Assembly (NCBI GenBank): GCA_015499995.1
Contig: JADNRV010000057.1
Coordinates: 1-64,000, forward strand
DNA: 64,000 nucleotides
Reading direction: 5' to 3'
From: Flammula alnicola
Taxonomy: Eukaryota > Basidiomycota > Agaricomycetes > Agaricales > Strophariaceae
Part shown: positions 11,245 to 22,002 of the stretch, one piece after another
Layout: the number at the start of each line of letters is the position of its first letter
Numbering within the stretch: the first letter of the stretch is position 1
Translations under genes and position numbers: made by a program
Notes under the pieces: model-generated
What the model saw: the letters and a program-made list of their open reading frames with translations, nothing else
Databases searched by the model: none
What the model was told of the DNA's origin: nothing

Positions 11245-11602
11245 AGACTATCCTCTCGTTGTTTCGATAGATCCATATTTTAGCTATGCGTCGCGTGCCT
11301 CATTGGGCGTATTGAGCTTAATTATAATGATCCATGGGCCTCATCCATGGGCCAAGCAATTTTGGACCTGCTCTGAGTATCATAGGTGTATTTTATAGTG
11401 GATATACTTTGCATTCGTCATATTCTTTACTTGTATTGCAGTGTGGGGCGAAAATAGAGGAACTTTCACCTACCCAGTCCTCTTACAGTCCGCTAGTTCT
11501 GATTACCGTCTCCGGCGAACTTGAGCTACGTATACTTGACTGTCCGCATACTTGACTGTCCAAAATGAAAAAAAAAATTATATAAAGAAGTCTTATGTGT
11601 TA
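11245..11602. other. Intergenic with a short direct repeat
   Basis: The unit atacttgactgtcc occurs twice in tandem near 11530-11560. A run of ten A at 11568-11577 is, on the minus strand, the T-run terminator of the tRNA gene that follows. Confidence 0.45.
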
Positions 11603-11676
11603 TGGCCAACGTGGGGATCGAACCCAAGACCTTCGCGTTATTAGCACGACGCTCTAACCAGCTGAGCTAGTCGGCC
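11603..11676 (-). tRNA. tRNA-Ile(AAT), copy 1
   Basis: Read on the minus strand this is a complete 74-nt cloverleaf. The acceptor stem GGCCGAC pairs with GTTGGCC with one G-T pair, the D stem is GCTC/GAGC, the anticodon stem is TCGTG/CGCGA (one T-G pair) with loop CTAATAA, and the T loop is TTCGATC. The anticodon is AAT, isoleucine. There is no intron. A T-run follows the 3' end. It shares nearly all its sequence with the copy at 16707. Confidence 0.95.
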
Positions 11677-11835
11677 TGTACTCACATAGCCCTGCCGGGC
11701 ATTGCTGTTAGAACTGATACCTAATCGGGCCAAATAAACCAAAGACTTCGACTTCACGGTCTCATCACAAACGACTACAACGAGCTTCGACAGTGCCCCC
11801 GGCTGGGTGTTCGTTATTCTACTAGCTATCTACAT

Positions 11836-13234
11836 ATGTTGCAACTGCACGGTCGCCAGCTGCCTTTGCAGCTTCACTGTCTCATCCAGACACAACTAGG
11901 GTTGAGCCAACCTACGGCTTTATCAGCACGCTGTAGTCGTCGTTCAGTATTGCGGACATGGGTTCCTTGTGCAACATCGACAGCAACGTATGCTACCATA
12001 GCTTCAGAAGACACGGAAATGGAGAAGGAGCGACCACCATCGAAGAACCCGTTTCCGTACCCGACGCATCCGAATCCGACGCCCCACCAAATTTTTCACT
12101 TGGCATCGAACGCGACACAGGCGCAGATCAAAGCTCGGTGTACGTCTACATTCTTCTTATTCGAAGTAAAATTGACTATGGTTGATATACCAGACTATGA
12201 GCTTGTCCGCACACACCACCCGGACTCGCGGCATGCTGCCGGTCTCTCTGCGAAACTTGCACATGCGAGGTTTAGGACTATAAAAGCTTCGTATGACTTC
12301 CTGTCTGGACGGACGTTGTCGCCGGATCCTAATTCTCGTCCTGCGTCGTCGCCACAAAATTTCGATCCTTACATGCACGAGCTCGCGAGGAGGCGCAGGG
12401 CGTATTATGCCTCTCAAGGTAGATATAGAACTGATGATGAAGATCCAAGTTGGACTAAAACGGGCTGGTCTGAGGGCTTCGGTGCCCCAAAGGGACAGAG
12501 GAGTGAATGGAATGAGGATGGCTGGCGAGAGAGGCTCATTCTAGCGTTTGGCGTCGTCGTACGTTACTTTCCTCTTCATCGTACAGATATTCGTTTATAT
12601 TGTCTTTTTCGTTTAGACATTGCTGGCGGGTTTATTCCCTACGATGCCTTTCACGATTGCATCAACCTTTTTGCCAACCTCAGCCAACATCCCTCCTCCT
12701 TCATCTCCTTCTCGGTTTGCATCCAGTTCGCCTTCCCCGAATTCTGGTTCCACTCCTAATTCTTCCGCCTCGGGGCGTAGCGCCTTATCTGAAGCGAGTT
12801 CACCCGCTGGCGCGCCGAGCTCATCCTCATCCTTCAGCCTACCCTTCGGTCTCGACCTCGATAAAGGGCACCGCGCTGCGGTTTCCGCCCTCGTTCAGGT
12901 TCGCAGCGAACGCGAGGAGATGGGCGCCGAGAGACGAGAGGGCATGAAGAAGCGGGTCAGAGAGATGACCGGGGATACGAACTCGCCATCACCGCAAGGG
13001 ATGCAGGTTGCGTCTGATCAGTCAGAAAAGGCCGATGATGCGTGCGCGCCTGCTGAGCATGTGCTTGCGAATACAGCAGCGCAGGATGCTGCGTCACCGG
13101 CTCAGGAGGGGAGCAAAGGAGCAGAGACGCCGTCGACTGAGATGGGACAGCAACCTCACTCGAGTTTAACCTCTGCAAATGTAACCGCCCCGGAGAGTAG
13201 TCTATCATCATCTGCGACTCCTCCATCGCTGTAG
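11836..13234 (+). CDS. J-domain protein, probably mitochondrial
   Basis: Three exons: 11836-12139, 12194-12558, 12617-13234, 428 residues. Residues about 40-65 are Arg/Ser/Thr-rich with few acids (CSRRSVLRTWVPCATSTATY), as in a mitochondrial presequence, but the N-terminus before them is long. A J domain follows at about residues 78-145, with HQIFHLASNATQAQIKARYYELVRT and the diagnostic HPD of THHPDSRH in frame across intron 1. After the J domain comes an aromatic-rich linker (YYASQGRY, SWTKTGWSEGF), then one hydrophobic segment spanning intron 2 (LILAFGVVTLLAGLFPTMPF), then a long Ser/Pro/Ala-rich tail. J proteins activate Hsp70; a J domain plus one membrane span suggests a membrane-anchored co-chaperone. 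The partner and the exact membrane are inference. Confidence 0.8.
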
Positions 13235-13728
13235 AGGGGCATTTGCGCCATATCTTCCTCGCCGTTAAGGTAAGAAGTCGAGCAATATTTTATCTGTATA
13301 TCTTATTCTACTGTAACAGAGACAATTGACGATGTATGATAGTGTAAATTTAAACACATCTAAGGGATGATCTCTGCTCTCATTCGCTGTACATTTCGTA
13401 CCACAGATTCTCCCAGAGTTGTGGGTTCGTTGTGTGAAATGTTACCGAAGTCTTGCCCACTGTTCCTTGGCCTTATTCAGAACTCGTAATTTTCTACAGA
13501 TTCCCGGGCAATATATTCTTCAGCTCGGAATCACCAACTAAAAGAACAAGGCATCCTCGTCAATATGAAACGAAGAATCGCTCATAGGAATCGCATCTTT
13601 TCCGAACCCCTGATTTCGTGTCGTCGCCAGGAGTCGCCAGGCCTCTCTTGGCCCCTTACATAAATATGCTGCGTGACAAATTTTGGAAATATGTAAATTA
13701 CGTGTGTCGCCAGCGTGTACGACAGTGA
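13235..13728. other. Intergenic, left flank of the transposon
   Basis: No supported gene. Ends at the left target-site duplication of the transposon. Confidence 0.4.
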
Positions 13729-13736
13729 AGTTCAAG
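13729..13736. repeat. Target-site duplication, left copy
   Basis: AGTTCAAG, identical to 14539-14546 on the other side of the transposon. Confidence 0.9.
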
Positions 13737-14538
13737 AGGACCCCGGAAAGTACACCAAAATGCCTGATCCCAAAACGCTGAAATTTCGCGATTTTTATCC
13801 GAACCGTTTTGGCCAATTTTTATCCGAATTTCGGACCATGCCTCCGCCAAACCCAATTTTTATCCAAATTTCGGATTAGGCATTAAAAAAACCGCTAGTT
13901 TTCCTTTTTTTTTGTGTTTCGCGCGCAGCGGGGCTTCTCTACGTCTATTAGCATCGTCGCGAAACAATTTGCAATGGCAAAATGTGGGTGATCCTTCAAA
14001 AATTAAAAAAAACCCGTCCAATCAGCCCGTTATTCCTCATCACAGTCTTCATCAAGCCGGCTTGAGTGTTCCAACCCGACTTCTTGCATTTCTTGAATGC
14101 TTTAATCCCGTCAGATATTTTCTTTGGCTGAGCCTTGAGTCGCTTGAAAATGTCAAAAGGGTGTCAAAAAGGCTGCGGGAACATTGATGAACTCATGGGG
14201 ACGTTGACGAACTTATTTATTCTATGTATGCAGTGATTTAACGGTATGCAGTGTTAATGGTTGCCACATATATGGATATGTCTTGGTCAAGTGGTAAAAT
14301 GTCGGTGGGTCATGTAGACTGTAGTCAGGGTGTTCACTCCCCGGTCACACCAACAATTTTTATCCGAACATGGGTCAAGGAAGCATGGTTTGAACCAATT
14401 TTTATCCGACTTTTCGGGGCTACCATTTCACGAAAAAATCTCAATATTTATCCGAGCAGACATGAGGAATTTCGGCCAAAAATCTCAATTTTTATCCGAA
14501 CCTTGCTTGAGGGATTTAGGTGTACTTTCCGGGGTCCT
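13737..14538. mobile_element. Non-autonomous TIR DNA transposon (MITE-like), 8-bp target duplication
   Basis: The first 20 bases (AGGACCCCGGAAAGTACACC) are the exact reverse complement of the last 20, and similarity continues for about ten more bases with two mismatches. The element is flanked on both sides by AGTTCAAG (13729-13736 and 14539-14546), an 8-bp target-site duplication. Inside, the motif AATTTTTATCCGAA recurs three times near the left end (13791, 13815, 13855) and four times near the right end (14355, 14397, 14443, 14487), all in the same orientation; such subterminal arrays are where hAT-type transposases bind. No long transposase frame exists in the 802 bp, so it must be moved by a protein encoded elsewhere. 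An 8-bp duplication is typical of hAT elements, but the terminal bases do not settle the superfamily. Confidence 0.9.
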
Positions 14539-14546
14539 AGTTCAAG
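14539..14546. repeat. Target-site duplication, right copy
   Basis: AGTTCAAG, identical to 13729-13736. Confidence 0.9.
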
Positions 14547-14988
14547 GCATGAGTGCGAGGATGTTGGCAAGGAGGATTGTCAAGGTCACGACACCCGATG
14601 CGGTCCTCTGTGTACGTGTTGTTATGGTCACCAGTCACCGATCAGGGAAAGTGAACCAAAAAAGTGAACATGAACATGAAATTCGGTTGAGCCGGTAACC
14701 GAGCCTCGACAAAACTCTGATCGCTTTTTTATTATCGATATAAGTACGTCAAGAACAAGAAAAGAAGACGCAGACAATCCAGCAACACGACAATTTAAAA
14801 CAAGACACGAACTATACCCACGGGCCACGATACGTACGCAGGTGGCACGAGGTGAGTAACCGTGAGTTGGTTGAACTTTCCTGACGCGGGTTGTACTCGA
14901 ACCACATCATTCATAAAACAGATTTTGCCAAACCTCTTTCCACCAATTCTTTCATTTCTTTCACCCACATATCTTCTATTCTTCTGCG
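14547..14988. other. Leader region of the serine-rich gene
   Basis: No gene seen. Contains pyrimidine-rich sequence just before the start at 14989, usual for fungal promoters and leaders. Confidence 0.35.
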
Positions 14989-15988
14989 ATGGCCACATTC
15001 CACTCGAGCAATACTTTCACATCGTACTCGTCCTTTTTCTCCTCGGGGCTTCTCGCACCACATACCCCGCGTGGCCAACGTCGTGGTACATTCAGCTCAG
15101 ACGTCTCTGAACCGTGGACCGACTCCGACTCCTGCCCGCCTTCGCCTTCGCAGCCTTCATCACCTGTCCCACTTCCAGATGATTCAGTCATGGACGTCGA
15201 CCTGAGGGACTTCGCTATTAGCAACATGGAGAGGAGGAGCGCCACGCCCACTCCTGAGGGCCAATCGACACCTATGCAGCAATCCCCACAGAAAGCTGCT
15301 TCGCAGGCACCGCAGCCTCACCCTCGCCTTCGCCGGCGGCGGTCTAGCTTGACGCAGGCCACCTCACCAATGGCGGCCATTCGTTCACCCGCCCGCGCAG
15401 CGGGCAATGCGTTGCATCTCCAAAAGCAAATCCCTAGGTCTAGGTCAAGGAGCGGAAGTCTCGGTGGAGACGGGGTCGGGTTGTACAGCGCAGTCGGTAT
15501 GGCCATGGCGACCGAAGAAACGAGCCTCATGGGAAGAATGAGGAGCGGAAGTTGCTCAAACATCGCACCTAATTCCGCCGCAGGTTCTGCCTCTGCGAGT
15601 GCCATGGCGCCAGGCTTGGTCTTCAGGTATGACAACCCGTTCCGAGTTTCATTCTTAGCTACGGCATTACTGATAACGGATTATGTGTAGACCTCGTCGG
15701 GCAGTTCGCCGGGTCCTCACAACGCCGGTGCCAGGCCTACGCGCTCCACCGCCTACTGCGCCCTTGCCTGCCCTGCCTCCTGTTTCTGCTCCTGCCCCGC
15801 GTTTGACGACGGCGCAACAACTCCGTCCCGCAAATATCAACCTCGGTCTTACCGCGACTGCGCAAAGTCACGCTGGCAACGCGAAACCTGTCGCACAGAC
15901 ATCGGCTCGCGCTAGGGGCATGTCCGTGTCGAGTAGTACCCTTAGCGGAGACGAGAACCGGATCGACGAGGAGATGAAGGAGAACTAG
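14989..15988 (+). CDS. Ser/Pro/Arg-rich protein of unknown function
   Basis: Two exons, 14989-15626 and 15691-15988, 311 residues. The intron begins GTATGA, ends TGTAG and splits an Arg codon. The protein is low in complexity: Ser-rich N-terminus, Pro/Ser segments (PPSPSQPSSPVPLP), basic clusters (PRLRRRRSSL, PRSRSRSG) that could be phosphorylation or nuclear-localisation signals, a Pro/Ala-rich part in exon 2 and an acidic end (DENRIDEEMKEN). No signal peptide, membrane helix or known domain is visible. It is probably a largely disordered regulatory protein; no function can be assigned. The clean splice and sustained composition over 300 codons support a real gene. Confidence 0.75.
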
Positions 15989-16706
15989 GATCGTTTATGG
16001 TGTGTATCTATTCTTGGACCTACAAGTCCTTCTACCTGTCAGATCACTCAATGATTTTCATTTGGCAGGAAATGTCCTTTGGGAAACTCCGCGCTTCCGA
16101 TTCTGGATCTGCCGGCTCCATACCCATCTGGCGTATCCTCCTCCGTCTTTCTCGAATATCTCTCGGACTCCGCCTTCTTGGTCCCTTCATCTTTTCATTT
16201 GCATTTTCATTCTTCTGATAAATTCCGTATACCCTATAATCCGCTCGAGCCAAACTTCTCGATGCACCTAGTACTCTTTCATCTCTCTCATCTTGGTTCA
16301 CTGGTATGAAAATAACAGCGGAATCAGTATCTGGCCATACCGGTTTACGCCACCTATTTATTCCAACAGCAACTATTTATCTTCACCTTTCCCATTTTCC
16401 CATTTTCTTCCTTTTCAAAAACTCTACGACAATCTCATTCCGCTCTCTCAAAGCACCATCGATATCTACCACATGTCTCGTCCTACATTACGTATAACCT
16501 AATTTATCTAGATATGCATCGTTACCGTACAATGTCTTTTCATGCCTCCTCTTTATGTAGTTTCTTTATATACGCAATGCCACGAATCAAATACGCTTTC
16601 CAATTCATATAACTAAGCAAAACTGTAGAATTTAACCCGTCAAAATCTGAAAAAGGAGCCAATGCATGTGGACGTAAAAGTATAAATATAAAGAATGTCC
16701 ATCCTA
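15989..16706. other. Intergenic, no gene seen
   Basis: Pyrimidine- and AT-rich sequence with overlapping short frames and no recognisable coding content. Lies between the serine-rich gene and the second tRNA-Ile. Confidence 0.4.
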
Positions 16707-16780
16707 TGGCCAACATGGGGATCGAACCCAAGACCTTCGTGTTATTAGCACGACGCTCTAACCAACTGAGCTAGTCGGCC
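16707..16780 (-). tRNA. tRNA-Ile(AAT), copy 2
   Basis: A complete 74-nt cloverleaf on the minus strand with anticodon AAT. It differs from copy 1 (11603) at only a few positions: the anticodon stem is TCGTG/CACGA, fully Watson-Crick where copy 1 has a T-G pair, and the D loop has TTGG for CTGG. No intron. A short T-run (CTTTT) lies about 30 nt past the 3' end. Confidence 0.95.
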
Positions 16781-16945
16781 AATGTAATACAATTTGCATG
16801 CGTACATGAGGACTGCCTGGACCTGATGAAGGTGATTTAATTGGAACTTCGAAGATTCACTCTGATCAACCTCATCTTGAGTCAAGGTACACAACTCGCA
16901 GAATCTAGCGAGAATCTACTATCTTGGAATCTACTAAGGTGTCCT

Positions 16946-17652
16946 CTAAAATATTTTACGAGCCAAAGTATGTCCGTAGAGTGCTAAACAGCCTTCTGCA
17001 GCTCTCACCGTCTCTTTCGTCGCGTCCCAGCTGGCGAACAGCGTCCCGACACCAATAATTTTCACGATCTCAACCCATTCCTTTACACCCAACCAGCATA
17101 ACCCGCTATCAATATAGCACTTCGGGTGTGAATCGAACGCTTTCTCCGTCAGCTCTGCGCACGTCTGAACGGCATCAGGAGCTCCAGTCGCTTCTGGAAC
17201 GAGGGTGCGCTGCAGGCATTCCATGGTGTCCAGCATCCAGTTTTGACCTGCTGGCGAAAGGTCGGACTTGTCGGCGTTGAATTTTTCGCAGTATTGCTGT
17301 CCGTATCCGATTGGGTATCCTTGTGCACCGCAATGGTATTGCGCCTCCAGGCAGTCTGCGTAGAAGGTGCATTGGCCACGAGGGGGATCGGAGCACTCAT
17401 TGTTCGTTGAATTACTCGTTGGTTGCACCAAGGAAAACATTCCAGCTTTCTGAGAGTCGAAGTTGCCGTCTTGCTCGACCAGATTGTCGTTTGTGGGGAT
17501 TGCTTCGATTGCAGCGCAGAGGTTGAAGAAACTAGCGATGACGATAACTGAGAATAGCAACCTATATGGGAGGTTGACGTCAGAGGTGGATGGTGAGAAT
17601 GGGATTGCGCTACTTGCCTTAGGACCATTGTGAAGGGTATATTCCTCGCCAT
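16946..17652 (-). CDS. Small secreted cysteine-rich protein
   Basis: Two exons on the minus strand, 17652-17618 and 17561-16946, 216 residues. The intron is GC-AG: its donor reads AG|GCAAGT and its acceptor CATATAG, and splicing joins MARNIPFTMVLR to LLFSVIVIASFFNLCAA, producing a classic signal peptide. A start at the second Met (17628) is also possible. The mature part has ten cysteines spread over about 170 residues (ECSDPPRGQC, DCLEAQYHC, YCEK and others) and no membrane helix or GPI signal. It is probably exported and disulphide-bonded. I do not recognise the family; a small secreted effector or surface protein is possible. Confidence 0.75.
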
Positions 17653-18156
17653 GAGTACTATCGAACTTGATCTGCGAGAGTTGACCTTATTGTATTGGGA
17701 GTATCGACTGGAAATAGTACACTCAAGCCACGTATCTTGCAGAGGGTATTCAAGGGCAGGCGAAGAGGGATTCGCACGAGAAACCTCATTGGATGCATGA
17801 TATTTATAACTGACATGCGCAGTGCCGCCTCGGCTGTGCCTAGAAGGAGGATGCCATTGCCAACAGGCGGCCTGTGATGAAGCATGACGCGGTATAAATA
17901 TGGGCTAATTACAAAATGGCTTGCAGAAATAAGTAGACAGGCGGTTGGGTTGAGATTTGGGTAGTATATTATATTACAGCAGCAGATTAGCTGACTCGAG
18001 GGGGACAAAGTGTGGGATAATTAGTTATTCACGAGAGGGGAGTAATTGGAGTAGGCTAAAGGAGCGAAAGAAAGTGAGTGGTGGAAGCAAGTGGACGAGT
18101 GGAAGCGAAACGGGGGCAAGGTAATGTCAAGGATCATAGCGCAATCGTGGTGGCTT
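17653..18156. other. Intergenic, no gene seen
   Basis: No supported coding sequence. Holds the upstream region of the secreted-protein gene and the 3' side of leucine-rich copy 1. Confidence 0.4.
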
Positions 18157-19449
18157 TCAGGATATCAGGTCTACCCTGGGTCGCGTTGACCTGAGCAACT
18201 CATATAATTCCTTCCTTTTCGCTTCAAACGCGAGATCAAATGACGCGACGGAGAGTTGGTGGATGGGCTCCTTGACATCGGACGAAAAAGAGCGAGGCTC
18301 CTGCGATTCGGAGACCTTGCTTTTCGTATCAATAGTCATGTGGAAGGACTTTAAGCGTGGAAGCCATGAAGTGTCCTTCGCGTGATCGATCCAGTCGTCG
18401 AAATTAGCGAGGAAAGGAATCGAGCGCGAAAATGTTAGAACCACTTTCTCGACCGAGGAGGGAATATATGAAGCGAGATTTGTGTCCAGACCATCTTGGT
18501 GTCCTACCGCCAACCGCAGCTCTCGCAGATTTGTGCACCGCGTGAGCCTATTCCTAAGATCCTCAGGCTCAAATCCTAGTGCAAAGTCGCATCCGTTCGT
18601 ACTCTCCAAGTCCAAAACCTCCAAAGTCTCAGCGAGGGCAGGATTTCCGTCAAACGCCATTATAAACATATCGAACGCGTCGTTTTCCTCGATTCGGAGA
18701 TGCTTGAGATTGGTCGTTCCGCCGGGTGGTATAAAATTGAAGGCGCAGCAATAGGATAGCGTGAGAGATGAGATTTGGGAAAATATGATGGGGAGTTCAC
18801 TGGAATCGGCGACAGATCGGCATTGACCCTGGACGGACAGAGATTGCAGGTGTATCCATCGGTGCTGAAGATCGTTGAGATGTACGAAATTGGCCTCTTC
18901 ATCCCAGCCTGCGTGTATCGTAAGATGGCTCGGCGAAAGACCACCAAGCGCCTGACACATCTCCTTCGTGGGCTCATTCCCATCTGTTGGACCGATCCGC
19001 ACGGAATCAATTCTTTCAGAAGGAACGGCTTGTTTATCCTGGGCGACGAGTTGGTTGATTTGTTCAATAATCTTTTGTTCGATAGACCGACTGGCATCTC
19101 TCTCCGAGTCGGAGGAATAAGCGAAACCGCCTCCGGCAGCTTGGGGGGTCCTGGGTCCCAGCTCAATCGAGAGAATATGTCTGCCGTTTGTGGGTGGGCT
19201 ATCGCGTCCCAAGTTATTGGATAGTTGGGCGTTATAAAGGATTGTCGTAACCGACTGTTTTCCTGAGTCGGAAGACATGCATCTGCGAGACAGTAAAGGT
19301 GTCTGCTTGAATTGTTCGGTGTCCGGTCGACGAAGCCGGCAAGCAATTGGATGAATTACGCCCAGGTATCTGATAGGACTCGTGCTGGCGCGTTTTAGGG
19401 GAGAAAAAATGCGCCGTGGCAAAAGGTTTATCGAAGTGGTGAACGTCAT
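18157..19449 (-). CDS. Leucine-rich family protein, copy 1
   Basis: Single-exon gene, 430 residues from the ATG at 19449. The N-terminus (TSINLLPRRIFSPLKRA...PIRYLGVIHPI) is basic and almost free of acids for about 40 residues, like a mitochondrial presequence, and leads to an Arg-Arg-Cys-Met-Ser junction. The body begins at a family-wide conserved point (MSSDSGKQSVTTILYNAQLSNN), also a possible start at 19278. It then carries irregular leucine-rich segments (ISSLTLSYCCAFNFIPPGG, TNLKHLRIEE, LEVLDLES, LRELRLAVG) and a conserved tail (SFDLAFEAKRKELYELL). No F-box is seen. The family is unnamed as far as I can tell; six copies lie in this window. Function unknown. The upstream RRTPV block is in another frame here than in copy 2. 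Confidence 0.8.
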   Translation of the reverse strand: MTFTTSINLLPRRIFSPLKRASTSPIRYLGVIHPIACRLRRPDTEQFKQTPLLSRRCMSSDSGKQSVTTILYNAQLSNNLGRDSPPTNGRHILSIELGPRTPQAAGGGFAYSSDSERDASRSIEQKIIEQINQLVAQDKQAVPSERIDSVRIGPTDGNEPTKEMCQALGGLSPSHLTIHAGWDEEANFVHLNDLQHRWIHLQSLSVQGQCRSVADSSELPIIFSQISSLTLSYCCAFNFIPPGGTTNLKHLRIEENDAFDMFIMAFDGNPALAETLEVLDLESTNGCDFALGFEPEDLRNRLTRCTNLRELRLAVGHQDGLDTNLASYIPSSVEKVVLTFSRSIPFLANFDDWIDHAKDTSWLPRLKSFHMTIDTKSKVSESQEPRSFSSDVKEPIHQLSVASFDLAFEAKRKELYELLRSTRPRVDLIS

Positions 19450-19931
19450 AGGTGTCCTGTGCACCTGTCGATACGACTGGCGTCCTCCTGCGCCTCGCGT
19501 GCGCTGTAAGACTCAGCACAAGTTTCCCAGAATCGAAGCTATTAGATGGCCCCAGAATTTGGCGACAGCTCTCGCTTCAATGATTTGACTCGAAAGTAAA
19601 ACGGCTAACGCGACGCGCGTTACGGGGAGCTGGAGTCAGACCTGGCAAACGTATACACGTGATGTTCAGAAATGTCCGGCCCAGCGATCAATTGCAGAAC
19701 TGAGCGCTTTCCGCACCTGCATGGTTTTCGTTATTCATCCTGTGCTCACGCTACTTGTCATTTTCTAAACCATCTGTCAGAAATAGTTAAGTAATTGATT
19801 TACTATACAGGAGGTAAGCTGAGAAGTGGGTAATACATCATAGAACAGTAGCCAATTCAGGTGAAAATCGAGGAGAGAAAGAAAGTGAGCGGTGGAATGT
19901 CAAGGATTAGTATAAGTAATTGTCGCGACTG

Positions 19932-21200
19932 TCAGTATATTAGGTCTATCTTGGGTCTCGTAGACTTGAGCAAGTCATACAACGTCTTCCTTTTTGCTGC
20001 GAATGCGAGGTCAAATGACTGGACGGAAAGATGGGGGATGGGAGTCTTGGCTACATCAGGCGAAGCAGTGCGATACTCCTGCAATTCGGCCACCTTGCTT
20101 TCTGCATCAATAGACATGTGGAATGACCCCAAGCGCGGAAGCCATGAAGTGTTCTTCGCGTGATCAATCCAGTCGTCGAAACTCTGTAGGAAAGGAAGTG
20201 AGCGCGAAAATTTCAGGACCACTTTCTCGACTGAAGAGGGAATGCACGAAGCAAGAATCGTGTCCATGCCGTCATGATGACCCACTGCCAACCGTAGCTC
20301 TCGCAGATTTGTACACCGTTGGAGTCTGTCGCTAACGTCTTCGGAGTCAAATGCATGTGTAAAGTCGCACCCGTTCGTACTCTCCACATCCAGGACCTCC
20401 AACGTCTCGGCGAGGGCTGTATTTCCGTCAAAGGCCATCATAAACATATCGAAAGAGTCGTTTTCTATGATCCGGAGATGCTTGAGGTTGGTCGCTCCCC
20501 CGGGTGGTATGAAATTGAAGCTGCAGCAATGGTTTAGCATGAGTGATGAGATTTGAGAGAATATGAGGGGCAGCTCGCTGGAGTCGGCTATATCTTGGCA
20601 TATACTCTCAAGGCGGAGGTTTTGAAGGTCCGTCCACTGTGGCTGGAGCACGGTAAGATCTGCGAATTCGGCCTCTTCATTCCAGCCTGCGTGTATCGTA
20701 AGATGCCTCGGCGAAAGACCACCCAGCGCCAGACACATTTCCTTCGTGGGCTCACTCCCATCTGTCGGGCCGATACGCACGGAATCTATTCTTTCAGAAG
20801 GGATGGCTTGCTTATCCTCAGCAACAATCTGTTTGATTTTTTCAATAATCTTTTGTGCGGTTGAGAGACTGGGACCTCTGTCGGATGGATGATGAATGAA
20901 ACCGCCGCCGGGAGCTTGGGTCCTGGGTTCCAACTCAATTGAGAGAATACGTGTGCCGTTTGTGGGTGGTCTATCGGGCCATTCTAAGTCATTGGATAGT
21001 TGGGCTGTGTAGAGGATTGTCGTGACCAACTGTTTGCCTGAGTCGGATGTCATGTGCCTGCGAGACCGTAAAGAAGGGGTCTGTTCTGTGTTGGGTCGAC
21101 GAAGTCGGAAAAAAGAATGAAATACGCCCAGGTATCTGAAAGCACTCGACGAGGGAAAGGCGGTTTTTAAGGGAGAAAAAATGCGCTGCATAAGGTTCAT
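19932..21200 (-). CDS. Leucine-rich family protein, copy 2
   Basis: Single exon, 422 residues from the ATG at 21200; an upstream in-frame ATG at 21308 would add 36 residues. I prefer 21200 because MNLMQRIFSPLKTA aligns with the starts of copies 5 and 6. The presequence-like N-terminus (basic, Ser-rich, no acids for almost 40 residues) is followed by MTSDSGKQLVTTILY and the same leucine-rich body as copy 1, ending KRKTLYDLLKSTRPKIDLIY. The gene lies head-to-tail with copy 1, about 480 bp apart. Mitochondrial targeting is an inference from composition; no enzymatic motif is visible. Confidence 0.8.
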   Translation of the reverse strand: MNLMQRIFSPLKTAFPSSSAFRYLGVFHSFFRLRRPNTEQTPSLRSRRHMTSDSGKQLVTTILYTAQLSNDLEWPDRPPTNGTRILSIELEPRTQAPGGGFIHHPSDRGPSLSTAQKIIEKIKQIVAEDKQAIPSERIDSVRIGPTDGSEPTKEMCLALGGLSPRHLTIHAGWNEEAEFADLTVLQPQWTDLQNLRLESICQDIADSSELPLIFSQISSLMLNHCCSFNFIPPGGATNLKHLRIIENDSFDMFMMAFDGNTALAETLEVLDVESTNGCDFTHAFDSEDVSDRLQRCTNLRELRLAVGHHDGMDTILASCIPSSVEKVVLKFSRSLPFLQSFDDWIDHAKNTSWLPRLGSFHMSIDAESKVAELQEYRTASPDVAKTPIPHLSVQSFDLAFAAKRKTLYDLLKSTRPKIDLIY

Positions 21201-22002
21201 CGAAATCGCACCCGCTGTTTTGACTGGCGTCCTCCTGCGCGTCGCGTGCGCCGTAAGACCCGTACAAGTCTCTGTCAGAATAGAATAGAGCAGACGAAAA
21301 GATGTCATGGTAGGTGACCCTCAAACTTGGCGACCTTTGGCGATGCCTAAGTTCAAGTTGGAGTCTGGACACTGACAGCTTTCAAAATTCAAATTCACTG
21401 CAGTGGTCGGAAAACATACGCACTTAATCACGTGATGATTAGCAAAAGCAAATCCACCTAAATCCACTTGCACTGGCAGACTGCAGTCATTAATATTCAT
21501 TGATGATTGCGGAAAGGATCTTAGAGGCTCAGCGCTCATTAATCATTAATCATTCCGCAATTTTGATTTTAGTTTTGCGCTCGATCATATTGTGTTCACT
21601 TCACGCTATTTGACGTTTTTCTAGACAGAGGCTCAATACGTTTGCAATACGTCTTTTATTTGTGGTCAAATTCCATGGGTGATGACGGTCGTTCAGGGAA
21701 TACAAGATGGTGTAGATATGCGCCAATTGCAATCGGATATCTATCAAAATAGTAGAGTGATTTGATTTACTAAAGAGGAGGGAGCCTGAGAAGTGGGTAA
21801 TACCTTATAGTACAGCGGGCAAGTCAATGACTTGTGGATGGTTAACAGTGTAACAAAGAATGGGGTAAGCCATTAGGCGGGAGAGGCGGGTAATACAAGT
21901 ACTAGTAGGCTGAAGGAGCGAAAGGCAACGAGCGATGGAAGGGAAAGGCGGTAAAGTAACGTCAAGAATTTGTGTAATCGCCGTGGCTTTCAGTGTTTAT
22001 GA
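21201..22002. other. Intergenic between leucine-rich copies 2 and 3
   Basis: No gene. Contains an AT-rich patch of repeated cattaatcatt units near 21490-21560 and the upstream region shared in part with other copies. Confidence 0.4.

Noticed and set aside
14251..14698. Two overlapping frames of 120-140 codons in the right part of the transposon.
   Set aside because: They are built from the repeated subterminal motif and show no transposase or other domain.
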